This document shows positions 1 through 6,927 of a DNA stretch of 8,084 nt, in pieces (the stretch's first letter is position 1; every line of letters starts with the position of its first letter). Both the position numbers and the translations under genes were made by a program. The notes under the pieces are model-generated. The model saw only the letters and a program-made list of their open reading frames with translations. It ran no database searches and was not told the origin of the DNA. Origin of the DNA: JBBRNH01 sp038230415 (GTDB taxonomy: Bacteria > Bacteroidota > Bacteroidia > Cytophagales > Spirosomataceae); assembly GCA_038230415.1 (NCBI GenBank), contig JBBRNH010000137.1, forward strand, positions 1 to 8,084, given 5' to 3'.

Positions 1-1181
1 GCTGTTCTTGCCCTTGTCGGGCGATTCTATCCGCCACAGCAGCTTGCCCGTTTGGGCATCCACCGCCCGCAACTCCCGGTTGGCCGTGTAATAAACCACC
101 CCGTTGAGGTGGGCAAAGTTGCTGCCCACCACGCACTCCTGTTGCCAAAGGGTTTGGCCCGTGTTGGCATCCAAGCAATACAGATTCCCGTCAGAGATGT
201 AGGTGAGCAGCTTGTTATCAAAAGCAAGCTGATGATCACAGAGTGAGCCAAAGGCCGTTCCCAGAGTTGCTTGCCCGTCAGCAGGTCATGGCAAACCGTG
301 TAGCGGGCCATAGCATCATAGACTTTGCCGTTGTTGACCTGCAAATGCCCGTTTACGGCCAGCAGATAGCCCGCGTCTTTCATGGCAAGCCCTTCATAAA
401 CAAACTTTTTCTGAGTCAGGTTATAAAGCGAAATGCGGGGCGTGTACCAGTAATTTGTGGGGTAGGTTGAGTCATAATAATCGAACAACAGATGTTCATC
501 CCCGCCTAAATTTAGTAACTTCATCCCATTTATCTGCCCAAAATCTTCTTTATATCCCCCTCCTTCTTTGCCTTTATCCAATCCAAAAACAGGTGACACA
601 AGAGCCGTAATACTCCCTATGTTTAACTGACCCTCAAATAGCTTTGGCTTGAAAACACTTTTATTGTAAGATTCAGCAGGATTTAAGGTAAGATAAAATC
701 TATCTAACCCTGTGGCGGTAGCAACGCTGGCCCAAAAGTCAGAATAGGTAGTTTTCCAAACAGTGCGCCCCGTTTGCGTGTCAATCCCATATCCTCGGTT
801 ACCACTTGAAAGGAATATAATTCCATTCACATTGTCTTGCTGGTTTTTGTACATACCAAGCTGCTCAAAGTTTGTGAGAAAATCATTCCACTCCCATATG
901 TCATGACCTGTTACCTGATCTTTCAAAGTAATGTACGAGCGTGAAAGTTGTGGATCTCTCGGTAATGCTGTTGATTTGGGAAAAAGCACACCCTTTGATG
1001 TAACAAACGACTGCCCAATTCCATCTGCGATGTACTTGTCATTTTCGGAAACGGAACTTCTCCACACAGGGGATAACGAAATCGTTACCCCCTGCGCGTC
1101 CACTTTGGTTTCAATCTTATCCCGATTGCAAGCAGAAAAGAGAAGAACAGGCAGTAAGATTAAGTGCCTGTAGTAGTTCAT
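1..1181 (-). CDS. PQQ/BamB-like beta-propeller lipoprotein, frameshifted and cut by the window edge
   Basis: Likely an envelope-anchored propeller lipoprotein, ligand unknown. The N-terminus MNYYRHLILLPVLLFSAC has a basic start, a hydrophobic core and a lipobox (FSAC, Cys18). PQQ-type strand motifs recur: YGIDTQTGRTVWKT near residues 131-144 and HDLLTGKQLWER near 298-309. After about residue 310 the open frame turns into low-quality residues (SLLLITSCSPTS...) and stops at 27-29. The neighbouring frame instead gives FGSLCDHQLAFDNK, NLYCLDANTGQTLW and RAVDAQTGKLLWRIES, and stays open to base 1. One base therefore appears to be missing near 245-258, either a real pseudogene mutation or a sequence error. 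The start ATG overlaps the stop of the upstream lipase by 4 bases (ATGA), which suggests translational coupling. The 5' half (about 480-1170) is visibly more AT-rich than the 3' part. The fold class is fairly sure; the function is not known. Confidence 0.75.
245..258 (-). other. apparent frameshift site in the propeller lipoprotein
   Basis: Upstream of here the good reading is ...GKQLWER. Downstream, the good reading is in the frame offset by one base (FGSLCDHQLAFDNK...). Adding one base around 252-258, for example a G to give CGG GCC TTT GGC, joins both halves as WER-A-FGSLCDH. No slippery heptamer is visible, so programmed slippage is unlikely. Confidence 0.7.
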
Positions 1182-2407
1182 CGCAAATCAATTCTGAACT
1201 GATTACCGAAATTACCTTCAAACGCAGACCTCAACTCGTTGCGGCCCGCGTCGCTGCTTCGCATAGACTGGTGGTTGTCGCCACCAAGTCGCCGGATAAA
1301 GTTTGGGTCGTTGGGCCGCCAGGCGGTGTTTTCGGCTATCTGCGAACGCACCGGCACAACGCCATCGGTGGGGGTGTTGGTAAAAATCTGGGTCGTACCC
1401 GTGTATAACTGGTTGTAGGGGCAGTCGCCATCAAACAAATTATTGTCGGCACAGTACCAGAAATCCTGCTCGGTGGCACCGGGGGTAGGCCCCCAGTAGG
1501 TGATGGGATAGGTTTGCACAAAACTTGCGCCAATCATAGCCCGCCACTGCCCTTCCGACTGCGAGAACATATATTCATGCCCGACCTGCCATTCATTGGC
1601 TTGCCAGCGGGCAATGAAATTCCAGGGCAGATAACCCTGAATCCGGTTCTGTTCTTCCATGAATCCATAGAAGTAACGGGCATCGTCCCATGCCGTGACT
1701 ACGTTATTTTCGTCCATGTTTTTAAATGAAGCCGCCAGCCGAACATGAACGGGGCTATCTTCATCGCCCCACATCATCAGTTTGGGTGTGGGTGTACCGG
1801 ATCCGTAGAACGCCTGATTGTAGCCGCTTTCTTCTGACAAGTCAGGAATTGTCTGATTTCTCAAAGAAAGCTTAGCTACTATTCCTCCTACAATCTCATT
1901 GGCTAACCAATCGGTTACATTGATTCCCAGCAGCCGGGGCATAATAATGCCGACTTGAGCCAGCGGGCCGCGCTCCAGTTTACTAATGCCATTGGCAACG
2001 TAGCTATTGGTCTCACCGCCCGATATGGCGTTCACAATCCGTGCGCCCCGCAAGGGTGAGCCAAACGTAATAATGGCCCCAAAATGCCCGGTGTTGTTCA
2101 CGTCAATCTGACGAATACCAACGCCCCCCATGCTGTGAGCAATGCCAATCAGGTTATTGCCCGCATTGGGTAAACTGGCAGTTCTGATTCTGGTTGCCAT
2201 TTCGCCGGCTCCCTGCCCGGTCTCATAGTCTCCTCTGATGGCGGTGTTAATCAGGCGTTCGTTAAAAAACAGGTTGGCCGTTGATTCCCAGGAACTTGTA
2301 CCACCGCCTAAGCCGTGTATCCAATGCACATCGCGGGCAATTTGCGCCCGGCCTGCGCTTACCGCGCTCAACAGCAGGAGCGTCAGTAGCAGTTGTTTCG
2401 TTTTCAT
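1178..2407 (-). CDS. secreted alpha/beta-hydrolase, lipase/esterase type
   Basis: A predicted exported serine hydrolase, probably acting on lipid or ester substrates; the substrate cannot be told from sequence. A signal peptide fills residues 1-21 (MKTKQLLLTLLLLSAVSAGRA), with a signal-peptidase-I-like AGRA|Q end and no lipobox cysteine. The oxyanion-type HGLGGG lies at 31-36. The nucleophile elbow is GIAHSMGG with Ser92 in G-x-S-x-G-like context (A-H-S-M-G). GSPLRGA (116-122) is the segment seen after the elbow in lipases. Likely remaining triad members are Asp348 in TDGVVPVRS and His379 in DNHQSM; Asp215/Asp217 in WGDEDSP is an alternative acid. Residues 240-340 are an aromatic-rich region with two cysteines (CADNNLFDGDC) that may form a lid or cap with a disulfide. 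It sits 9 bases after the upstream gene and overlaps the next gene by 4 bases, so the three are probably one operon. Confidence 0.85.
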   Translation of the reverse strand: MKTKQLLLTLLLLSAVSAGRAQIARDVHWIHGLGGGTSSWESTANLFFNERLINTAIRGDYETGQGAGEMATRIRTASLPNAGNNLIGIAHSMGGVGIRQIDVNNTGHFGAIITFGSPLRGARIVNAISGGETNSYVANGISKLERGPLAQVGIIMPRLLGINVTDWLANEIVGGIVAKLSLRNQTIPDLSEESGYNQAFYGSGTPTPKLMMWGDEDSPVHVRLAASFKNMDENNVVTAWDDARYFYGFMEEQNRIQGYLPWNFIARWQANEWQVGHEYMFSQSEGQWRAMIGASFVQTYPITYWGPTPGATEQDFWYCADNNLFDGDCPYNQLYTGTTQIFTNTPTDGVVPVRSQIAENTAWRPNDPNFIRRLGGDNHQSMRSSDAGRNELRSAFEGNFGNQFRIDLR

Positions 2408-2416
2408 GATGGTACG

Positions 2417-3250
2417 TTAGTTGAGGTTGTCCGTGAAACTGTAATTGCGATAGGTCGCCACTTCGGTACGGGCTTCGGTCTTGCCCGTTTTGGCATCGTA
2501 CAGATACGAATCCGTGAAAACCCGGTTTGGCATAATCTGCCCCGATGTTTTATCGGTGCGGTAGGTATGTATGGTACGAGACACCATAGCCCCGCTCTCG
2601 GCATTGTAGGTCTCGGCACCTACCGTAAGCCCCTTTTTGGTGTTGTAGAAATTCACAAACCGAAGCCGCTTGGGGGTGTTCAGGCTGGTTTCTCTGCCCG
2701 GCGGTAGTGTCTGCTCCCACGTTGTTTTGGTGAGACCGTTGCCGAAGTCCTCAATCTTGCCGCCTTTTGCCCGCACCAGTTCAATGGTTGCGTCAACGTC
2801 TTGCCCACCCGGCATCAATTGTGCGGGGTTGGGGTTTTTCTTCGCTTTTTTGGCCGCTACCAGTTCGTCTAAGTAGGGCTTCACGTTCTGAACCGGCACC
2901 TCCTGCTGACTCAGCAACTTGCCCGAAACATCGTAAAAGCTGACCATTCCGCCCTGCATAACGGTTTTGGTTAATTTGTCGGGGTATTGTTTTGGGCCGA
3001 TGACCTGTTCGGGAGTCAGCTTTTCGGAGGAGAACGAGACAGCCCCGTCCTGCGCTACAACCAACTCGACCCGGTGCCGCCGAACGGTCGGCATTGCCTC
3101 AACCAAGTCGAACGTAGTGGATTTTGCCCCTTTTGTAAGTAATACATGGAAACAGTGTTTAACGGTTAATGTCGGCGGCCACCAGACGGGGGTAAATGTA
3201 GCGGGGTTTTTATAGAGAGTCAATAGGCTGAAATAGCCTATTTTTTTCAA
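2417..3250 (-). CDS. hypothetical protein with uncertain N-terminus
   Basis: Not recognised. The body from about residue 45 reads like a real Bacteroidota protein. It has alternating beta-type segments (VELVVAQDGAVSF, GGMVSFYDVSGKLLSQQEVP, RLRFVNFYNTKKGLTVGAETY, TDSYLYDAKTGKTEARTEV) and a lysine-rich helix at 124-140. The YxAxxG-xxxxRT pattern repeats near 215-226 and 251-262, suggesting a repeated beta-sheet fold in the C-terminal half. The longest frame begins at a TTG at 3250. Residues 1-45 show no signal peptide and look non-coding in style (KNPATFTPVWWPPTLTVKHC). A promoter-like pair lies inside that stretch (3193-3223), so the true start may be ATG 3094 (Met53). Alternatively a 5' end carrying an export signal has been lost. 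The stop lies 9 bases before the lipase start, so it probably leads the operon. Confidence 0.65.
   Translation of the reverse strand: MKKIGYFSLLTLYKNPATFTPVWWPPTLTVKHCFHVLLTKGAKSTTFDLVEAMPTVRRHRVELVVAQDGAVSFSSEKLTPEQVIGPKQYPDKLTKTVMQGGMVSFYDVSGKLLSQQEVPVQNVKPYLDELVAAKKAKKNPNPAQLMPGGQDVDATIELVRAKGGKIEDFGNGLTKTTWEQTLPPGRETSLNTPKRLRFVNFYNTKKGLTVGAETYNAESGAMVSRTIHTYRTDKTSGQIMPNRVFTDSYLYDAKTGKTEARTEVATYRNYSFTDNLN
3193..3223 (-). promoter_or_regulatory. candidate Bacteroidota promoter for the three-gene unit
   Basis: Read on the minus strand, TTG (3223-3221) is followed after 20 bases by TACATTTA (3200-3193). This matches the known -33 TTG / -7 TAnnTTTR architecture of Bacteroidota housekeeping promoters. 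If used, transcription starts near 3185, inside the longest reading frame, which favours a downstream start codon such as ATG 3094. Confidence 0.35.
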
Positions 3251-3269
3251 CCAATAGGATTAGTCTATT
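3222..3269. repeat. two related small palindromes, possible operator
   Basis: AATAGGCT (3222-3229) and AGCCTATT (3235-3242) form a perfect 8-bp inverted repeat with a 5-base spacer. A second palindrome, AATAG (3253-3257) with CTATT (3265-3269), shares the outer half-site. The centres are 29 bp apart. The first overlaps the candidate -33 element of the minus-strand unit, as a repressor operator would. A T-run at 3241-3247 follows it on the plus strand, so a weak plus-strand terminator is the alternative. Confidence 0.35.
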
Positions 3270-3409
3270 AAATGATTCAACGTCTACATCAACTAAGAAA
3301 TCAAGAGCAACTTAATGAACAGTTTTCAATAAGCAATACGTTGAAAATCAATAAGTTGAAAATGAACGAGCCTGAGTTGCGGGGCCAGTGAAACCTATTT
3401 TACGGCCCG

Positions 3410-3475
3410 TTAATCCTTCATCTCGCGCCGGGCGTTGAAATAGCCGCGTACAACGGTGATGGTGGTGATGCCGAA
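3410..3475 (-). pseudogene. possible C-terminal remnant of a lost gene
   Basis: The minus strand reads TVVRGYFNARREMKD then TAA (stop at 3410-3412), which has the look of a genuine protein C-terminus. A stop lies directly upstream at 3476-3478, and no start or longer frame exists. The parent family is not recognised. It may be chance coding; the call rests only on residue style. Confidence 0.22.
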
Positions 3476-3528
3476 CTACCCGCAACCGCCCGAACTGATT
3501 TGTTCTGCGTGTTTGGCGCACTTACTCA

Positions 3529-3666
3529 TGTTACGCATACGTGCGTCGCGGAGGGACACAACTTTGCTGTTGTGTCCCTCCGCGACGGAGGCCTCGGCAT
3601 ATTGTTGATGCTCATCTACCGACGTTTCGCTGTTAAGCCCCTCCGCGACATATCGTCTGCGTAACA
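3529..3666. repeat. 138-bp palindromic repeat element (MITE/REP-like)
   Basis: The ends are perfect 9-bp inverted repeats: TGTTACGCA (3529-3537) and TGCGTAACA (3658-3666). The similarity continues inward: ACG at 3539-3541 and on the other arm, then GTCGCGGAGGG at 3545-3555 matched by its complement at 3639-3649, with one gap base. A third copy of the same 11-mer, in the complement orientation, lies at 3576-3586. Two 21-base segments (3566-3586 and 3629-3649) match at 18 of 21 positions as direct repeats 63 bp apart. No coding frame is present and no clear target-site duplication was seen in the flanks. Terminal inverted repeats and internal hairpins with no gene fit a miniature transposon or REP-type intergenic element. 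Copy number elsewhere is unknown. Confidence 0.6.
3544..3587. repeat. perfect 19-bp-stem hairpin
   Basis: CGTCGCGGAGGGACACAAC (3544-3562) and its exact reverse complement (3569-3587) enclose a 6-base loop TTTGCT. It lies about 100 bases past the stop of the lipoprotein gene ending at 3688 and could fold in its transcript. It lacks a following T-run on either strand, so a classical intrinsic terminator is not supported. It may protect the 3' end or simply belong to the repeat element. Confidence 0.85.
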
Positions 3667-3687
3667 GCAGTTAATCACTCCCCAAAC

Positions 3688-4686
3688 TCACTTGGCAACC
3701 AATACGGCTGGCACGAGATAGCCGTAGAGTCGGGTGGCGATCAGCGCATTGGTGGCCCCGTTGAACTCGCGGGCCTGGGTCACGTAGCCATTGGTATCGA
3801 AGCTGTAAAAGAAATACCCGGCACGCTCAACCCGGTTGGTGGCGATGTCGTTCAGCGTAATCATCTGCACCAAATGGTTGCTCGAAAAGCCAAAAATCGG
3901 CAGGTACGGATCGGGCGGAATCGCGTTAGGCTGGCACGGGTCGGGCGGAACTGTGTTTGGCAGGTAGGGGTCGGGCGGAAGTGTGTTTGGCTGAAAGGGG
4001 TCAGGCGGATAGCCGTAAAACAGGTTCGAGAAGTCGGCATTCAGCGGAGAACGGTCAGTCAACAGTGGCGTGTCGGTGGGCCGGTCATCAGGGGGGTTAT
4101 GATAAGCGGGGGGATTGTGCAGGCTGTAGGTGAAGTTAATGGCTTTGCTGGCGGCACCTGTCGCATCGAAGATAACGGCCCGGCTCAAATCACCGGCCCC
4201 GTCGAAGGTGTACTGGATGTTGACCCGGCTGTTTTTGCTGACCCGCGCCACCAACTGCCCCAGCGTATTGTAGGTGTACGTCCAGGCCGTTTCAACCGGG
4301 GTCCGGTTGCCATACCAGGCGTGTCTCGATTCGGTGCAGCGTCCGGTGTTATCGGTCAGAAACGTAACAACGCCCACAAGCGCACTGCCTTTGTAGGAGC
4401 GAGCCGTAATGGACTGCGGGCCGTATGAATACAGAACCGTATTGGCCGGATAAACTACCGGGCCGGGCGCGTAGGTTGCCTGCTGGAGCCGCCCATCGCT
4501 CTGGTAAGTGAGGGTAGCCTGCCCGTGTTTGCTGAGGGTCTGCCCGGACCCAGCCGAAGTCAGCCGGGCCAGACCCGTAGCCACGTTGGGGGTGCCGGGC
4601 GACAGGGTTTTGTCCTGGCAGGAAACCAGACCGAGTGCAGCCGTCAACCCCAGAACGGCGGTAAATTGTCGAAAAACAGTGTTCAT
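3688..4686 (-). CDS. lipoprotein of YD/DUF4595-like style with proline-rich tandem repeats
   Basis: A predicted envelope lipoprotein of unknown function. The start is set at ATG 4686 because the protein then opens with a standard lipoprotein signal, MNTVFRQFTAVLGLTAALGLVSC. The lipobox is LVSC, with Cys23 in this numbering. An in-frame TTG at 4710 and an ATG at 4692 are alternatives. The body has short beta-strand pairs of the YD/RHS and DUF4595 style: LTYQSDGRLQQATY, WTYTYNTLGQLVARV, QYTFDGAGDLSRAVIF and, near the end, FYSFDTNGYVTQAREF. Between them (about residues 227-266) come four tandem copies of a 10-residue unit PPDPxxPNxx. The surrounding stretch is also rich in proline and aspartate. 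The spacing from the downstream repeat element and from the upstream regulator suggests it is transcribed alone. The family call is by appearance only. Confidence 0.75.
   Translation of the reverse strand: MNTVFRQFTAVLGLTAALGLVSCQDKTLSPGTPNVATGLARLTSAGSGQTLSKHGQATLTYQSDGRLQQATYAPGPVVYPANTVLYSYGPQSITARSYKGSALVGVVTFLTDNTGRCTESRHAWYGNRTPVETAWTYTYNTLGQLVARVSKNSRVNIQYTFDGAGDLSRAVIFDATGAASKAINFTYSLHNPPAYHNPPDDRPTDTPLLTDRSPLNADFSNLFYGYPPDPFQPNTLPPDPYLPNTVPPDPCQPNAIPPDPYLPIFGFSSNHLVQMITLNDIATNRVERAGYFFYSFDTNGYVTQAREFNGATNALIATRLYGYLVPAVLVAK
3901..4020 (-). repeat. 30-bp tandem repeat, four copies, inside the lipoprotein gene
   Basis: Units at 3901-3930, 3931-3960, 3961-3990 and 3991-4020 share a core like TCGGGCGGAA at the same phase. 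The two central units are most alike and the outer ones have drifted. The period is a multiple of three, so copy changes keep the frame. The encoded unit is PPDPxxPNxx (PPDPFQPNTL, PPDPYLPNTV, PPDPCQPNAI, PPDPYLPIFG), a likely extended proline-rich spacer. Confidence 0.85.
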
Positions 4687-4856
4687 TAGCATTTGTTGTT
4701 TAGCTGGCAATCAGTTAATTACCGATGCAAAGCTGGCAACCCGGCCAACCGCGTTAAAGCCCTAATGAACACCGGGTAGGTTTGGCAGAATAACGCGCCT
4801 GATTTAGCCCGTAACTGGCAGGAGACAGGGGCTGCCTTTCTACGCCTTTTCTGTTG

Positions 4857-5600
4857 TTAAATGCGTTCCAGCAAACTCAGAAACTCCTGCTTTTTGTTGC
4901 GAGACACCGGAATATTCTTGTTGTTCGCCATAATCACCTCGCCCCCGTCGCCCCGGATGTAGCGTTGCACGTAGCGTACATTGATCAGAAAACCGTGATG
5001 AATCCGGCAGAATCCTTTGTTTCCAAGTACCTCTTCCACCTCTTTCAGGGTTTTGGAAATCAGCACGTTTTTGCCATTGGTCAGAAAAAAATGGGTATAG
5101 CCCCCGTCCGATTCGCAGTAATAAATCTCTTCGCTTTGCAAAATTTGCAGTCCTTCGAGGGTGGGCAGGGCTAAGCGGTCGCCGGTTTTCTGGCGGTTCA
5201 GGTAGGCCACAAACTCATGCACGGGCGACGATGCCGGGTGCATCGTGGGACTTGCTTCGGCTTTGGCTACGGCCTGTTTCAGTTCGTCTTTATCAACGGG
5301 TTTAAGAATGTAATCGAGCGCGTTGTGCCGGATTGCCTGAATCGCATATTCGTTGTAGGCGGTGGTGAAAATGACCTGAAAATGGGTGTATTGGCAGGTT
5401 TTAAGCAGGTCGAAGCCGCTCATGCCCGGCATCTCGATGTCTAAAAAAACCAGGTCGGGGTGGTGCTTGTCAATGGCTTCGACCCCCGCCGGGCCATCGG
5501 CGCAGGCCGCCAACAGGGTGATATGCGGGCAGTGTTTAGTTAGTAACAGGGCCAGCACATCGCGGCAGTGTTTTTCGTCATCAACTACAATAGCGGTCAT
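4857..5600 (-). CDS. LytTR-family response regulator
   Basis: A cytoplasmic DNA-binding response regulator, probably partner of the kinase encoded just upstream. The receiver domain spans residues 1-115. It has the acidic pair Asp7-Asp8 (VVDDE), phospho-acceptor Asp54 in VFLDIEMPGMSG, conserved Thr80 in FTTAYNEYA and Lys100 in LKPVDK. A linker (about 116-138) leads to a LytTR DNA-binding domain (about 140-247) with the typical IYYCESDGGYTHFFL, SKTLKEVEE, FCRIHHGFLINVRYV and IPVSRNKKQEF segments. The length of 247 residues is normal for the family and all key residues are present. The start ATG overlaps the kinase stop by 4 bases (ATGA). LytTR proteins bind paired 9-bp direct repeats about 21 bp apart; a matching pair lies upstream of this operon at 6928-6957. 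Confidence 0.95.
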   Translation of the reverse strand: MTAIVVDDEKHCRDVLALLLTKHCPHITLLAACADGPAGVEAIDKHHPDLVFLDIEMPGMSGFDLLKTCQYTHFQVIFTTAYNEYAIQAIRHNALDYILKPVDKDELKQAVAKAEASPTMHPASSPVHEFVAYLNRQKTGDRLALPTLEGLQILQSEEIYYCESDGGYTHFFLTNGKNVLISKTLKEVEEVLGNKGFCRIHHGFLINVRYVQRYIRGDGGEVIMANNKNIPVSRNKKQEFLSLLERI

Positions 5601-6847
5601 GTTTGAGGAGATTTTAAGGTGAAAAAGACGCTTGTGCCAGCGGGTTGCCCGTTGGGTTTATGGCGGTCATGTACGGTCAGTTGTGCATCAACGCCATACA
5701 TTTCATTTACTAACCGGAGCCGCTCTTCTATCAGCCCAACGCCGTTGGCGATGTGGCCCGTGAGCGGGGCGGCCCGTTGCCTGACCGAAGCCTGGCGGCC
5801 AACGCCGTTGTCGGTGATCTCGACCACCAACCGCTCCTGTTGGTTGTAGCAGCGAATGTGCAGCAGTGGGGTTCCGTCTTTTTGGGGGAGTAGGCCGTGC
5901 CAGATGGCATTTTCGATGTAGGGCTGAATCAGCATGGGCGGCACCTGAGCCATATTGGGGTCAATATCGTCACTAATCTCCACCAGCACCTCAAAAGAAT
6001 TGTCGCACCGCAGCCGTTCAAGTTCCACATACAGTTGCAGGGCGTTTAGCTCGCTCCGCAGCGAGACCCACTCGGTTTTGGCATTGTCGAGTAACTGCCG
6101 CATCAATCGGGAGAACTTAGTCAGCAGGTTAGACGCATTCTCGCTGTCGTTTTTCAACACAAAATGGTTGATAGAACTCAGGCTGTTGAAAATAAAATGC
6201 GGATTCATCTGCATCCGCAGGGCCATCAGTTTAGTCTCGGCCACCCGTTTGTTGGTTTCTAAGAGTTGCCGCTCGGCTTGTTGATACGCCTGTTGCACAC
6301 CGACCTGCTTAATTTTCTGGGCGCAGAGAGTGGCTACCGTCGTCAGAATTTTGAGATGACGGGGCTTGAAAAAGTTGAGTTGGGGGTGTTCGGCATCAAT
6401 CACCCCGATTACCCGCCCACCCGACAAAATAGGTACGGTGATCTCCGACAACCGACGCGCATCGTCCTGAATATAGCGGTCGTCCCGGCTGGTGTCGCCA
6501 ATCAGTTCGGCTCGCCCGCTGGCGGCCACGAAGCCAACAATGCCGTTGCCCAACGGAATCTCGATGGGTGCCGCAATGGTGAATTCTGCCGCGCTTTTGG
6601 GGCCGTATGCCGCTTTTTGCACCAATACGCCCCGCTCTTCATCGAGCCAGTAGATGACACAATCCACAAACCGGAGCCGACTGATGCAGGTGCTGACCAC
6701 ATCCCACAGCACTTCGTCGAGCGTGGTTTGGGTAATCATCGAGGTGGCAAAACAGGTGATCGCTCTTTCGGCTTCCAATTCTTCCTGCAACGCCCGCCAC
6801 CTGTGTTGATCGGTTGGATAAGTAGCTTGTTTCGTTCGCTCATTCAT
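5597..6847 (-). CDS. GAF-domain sensor histidine kinase, LytS type
   Basis: A soluble sensor kinase expected to phosphorylate the LytTR regulator encoded directly downstream. No transmembrane segment is visible. A short N-terminal helix (about 15-30) leads into a GAF domain (about 30-180) with the usual IPLGNGIVGFVAASG and VPILSGGRVIGVIDAEH strands, so the signal is probably a small cytoplasmic ligand or redox cue. A glutamine-rich coiled linker (180-208) joins the His_kinase domain (PF06580 type), with phospho-acceptor His217 in MQMNPHFIFNSL. The HATPase part follows, with N-box PPMLIQPYIENAIWHG (Asn313), G-box DNGVGR (346-351) and a second glycine box GVGLIEERL (369-377). The length of 416 residues looks complete. 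It is first in a two-gene operon and overlaps the regulator gene by 4 bases. The divergent neighbour is a truncated propeller sensor. Confidence 0.93.
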   Translation of the reverse strand: MNERTKQATYPTDQHRWRALQEELEAERAITCFATSMITQTTLDEVLWDVVSTCISRLRFVDCVIYWLDEERGVLVQKAAYGPKSAAEFTIAAPIEIPLGNGIVGFVAASGRAELIGDTSRDDRYIQDDARRLSEITVPILSGGRVIGVIDAEHPQLNFFKPRHLKILTTVATLCAQKIKQVGVQQAYQQAERQLLETNKRVAETKLMALRMQMNPHFIFNSLSSINHFVLKNDSENASNLLTKFSRLMRQLLDNAKTEWVSLRSELNALQLYVELERLRCDNSFEVLVEISDDIDPNMAQVPPMLIQPYIENAIWHGLLPQKDGTPLLHIRCYNQQERLVVEITDNGVGRQASVRQRAAPLTGHIANGVGLIEERLRLVNEMYGVDAQLTVHDRHKPNGQPAGTSVFFTLKSPQT

Positions 6848-6927
6848 AAGTTTAGTTCATAGGGGGTCACTGATGCAACAAGGTCGCGCAAAAGATACTG
6901 GTTTAAAGGCCGAACTGAATACCTGGT

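Larger units (their letters stand above)
3251..3687. other. gene-poor gap with repeats and gene scraps
   Basis: This 437-base gap separates two minus-strand genes. It contains an AT-rich section (about 3251-3370), which includes a 9-base direct repeat GTTGAAAAT at 3340-3348 and 3355-3363. It also contains a short C-terminal-like scrap (3410-3475) and a palindromic element (3529-3666). No full gene or RNA gene is visible. Together this suggests a site of past insertion and decay. Confidence 0.6.

Noticed and set aside
245..258. Programmed ribosomal frameshift in the propeller lipoprotein
   Set aside because: No slippery heptamer or downstream structure is evident, and propeller lipoproteins are not known to use frameshifting. 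A missing base is simpler.
3544..3587. Intrinsic terminator for the lipoprotein gene
   Set aside because: The stem is strong, but no T-run follows it on the minus strand, and it belongs to a larger repeat element.
3529..3666. CRISPR array
   Set aside because: The copies of the 11-base core are in mixed orientation and unevenly spaced, with no regular repeat-spacer pattern and no cas gene.
3874..4428. Long plus-strand reading frame opposite the lipoprotein gene
   Set aside because: It is arginine/valine-rich and is a by-product of the GC-rich repeat. The minus strand has a signal peptide, a lipobox and coherent beta motifs.
4750..4797. CGCGTTA / TAACGCG inverted repeat between the lipoprotein and regulator genes
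   Set aside because: It is only 7 bp with a 34-base spacer and no T-run. A chance match is likely, and nothing else stands out in 4687-4856.
6266..6862. 198-codon plus-strand frame opposite the kinase gene
   Set aside because: The minus strand encodes a complete GAF domain and linker here with family motifs; the plus frame shows none.
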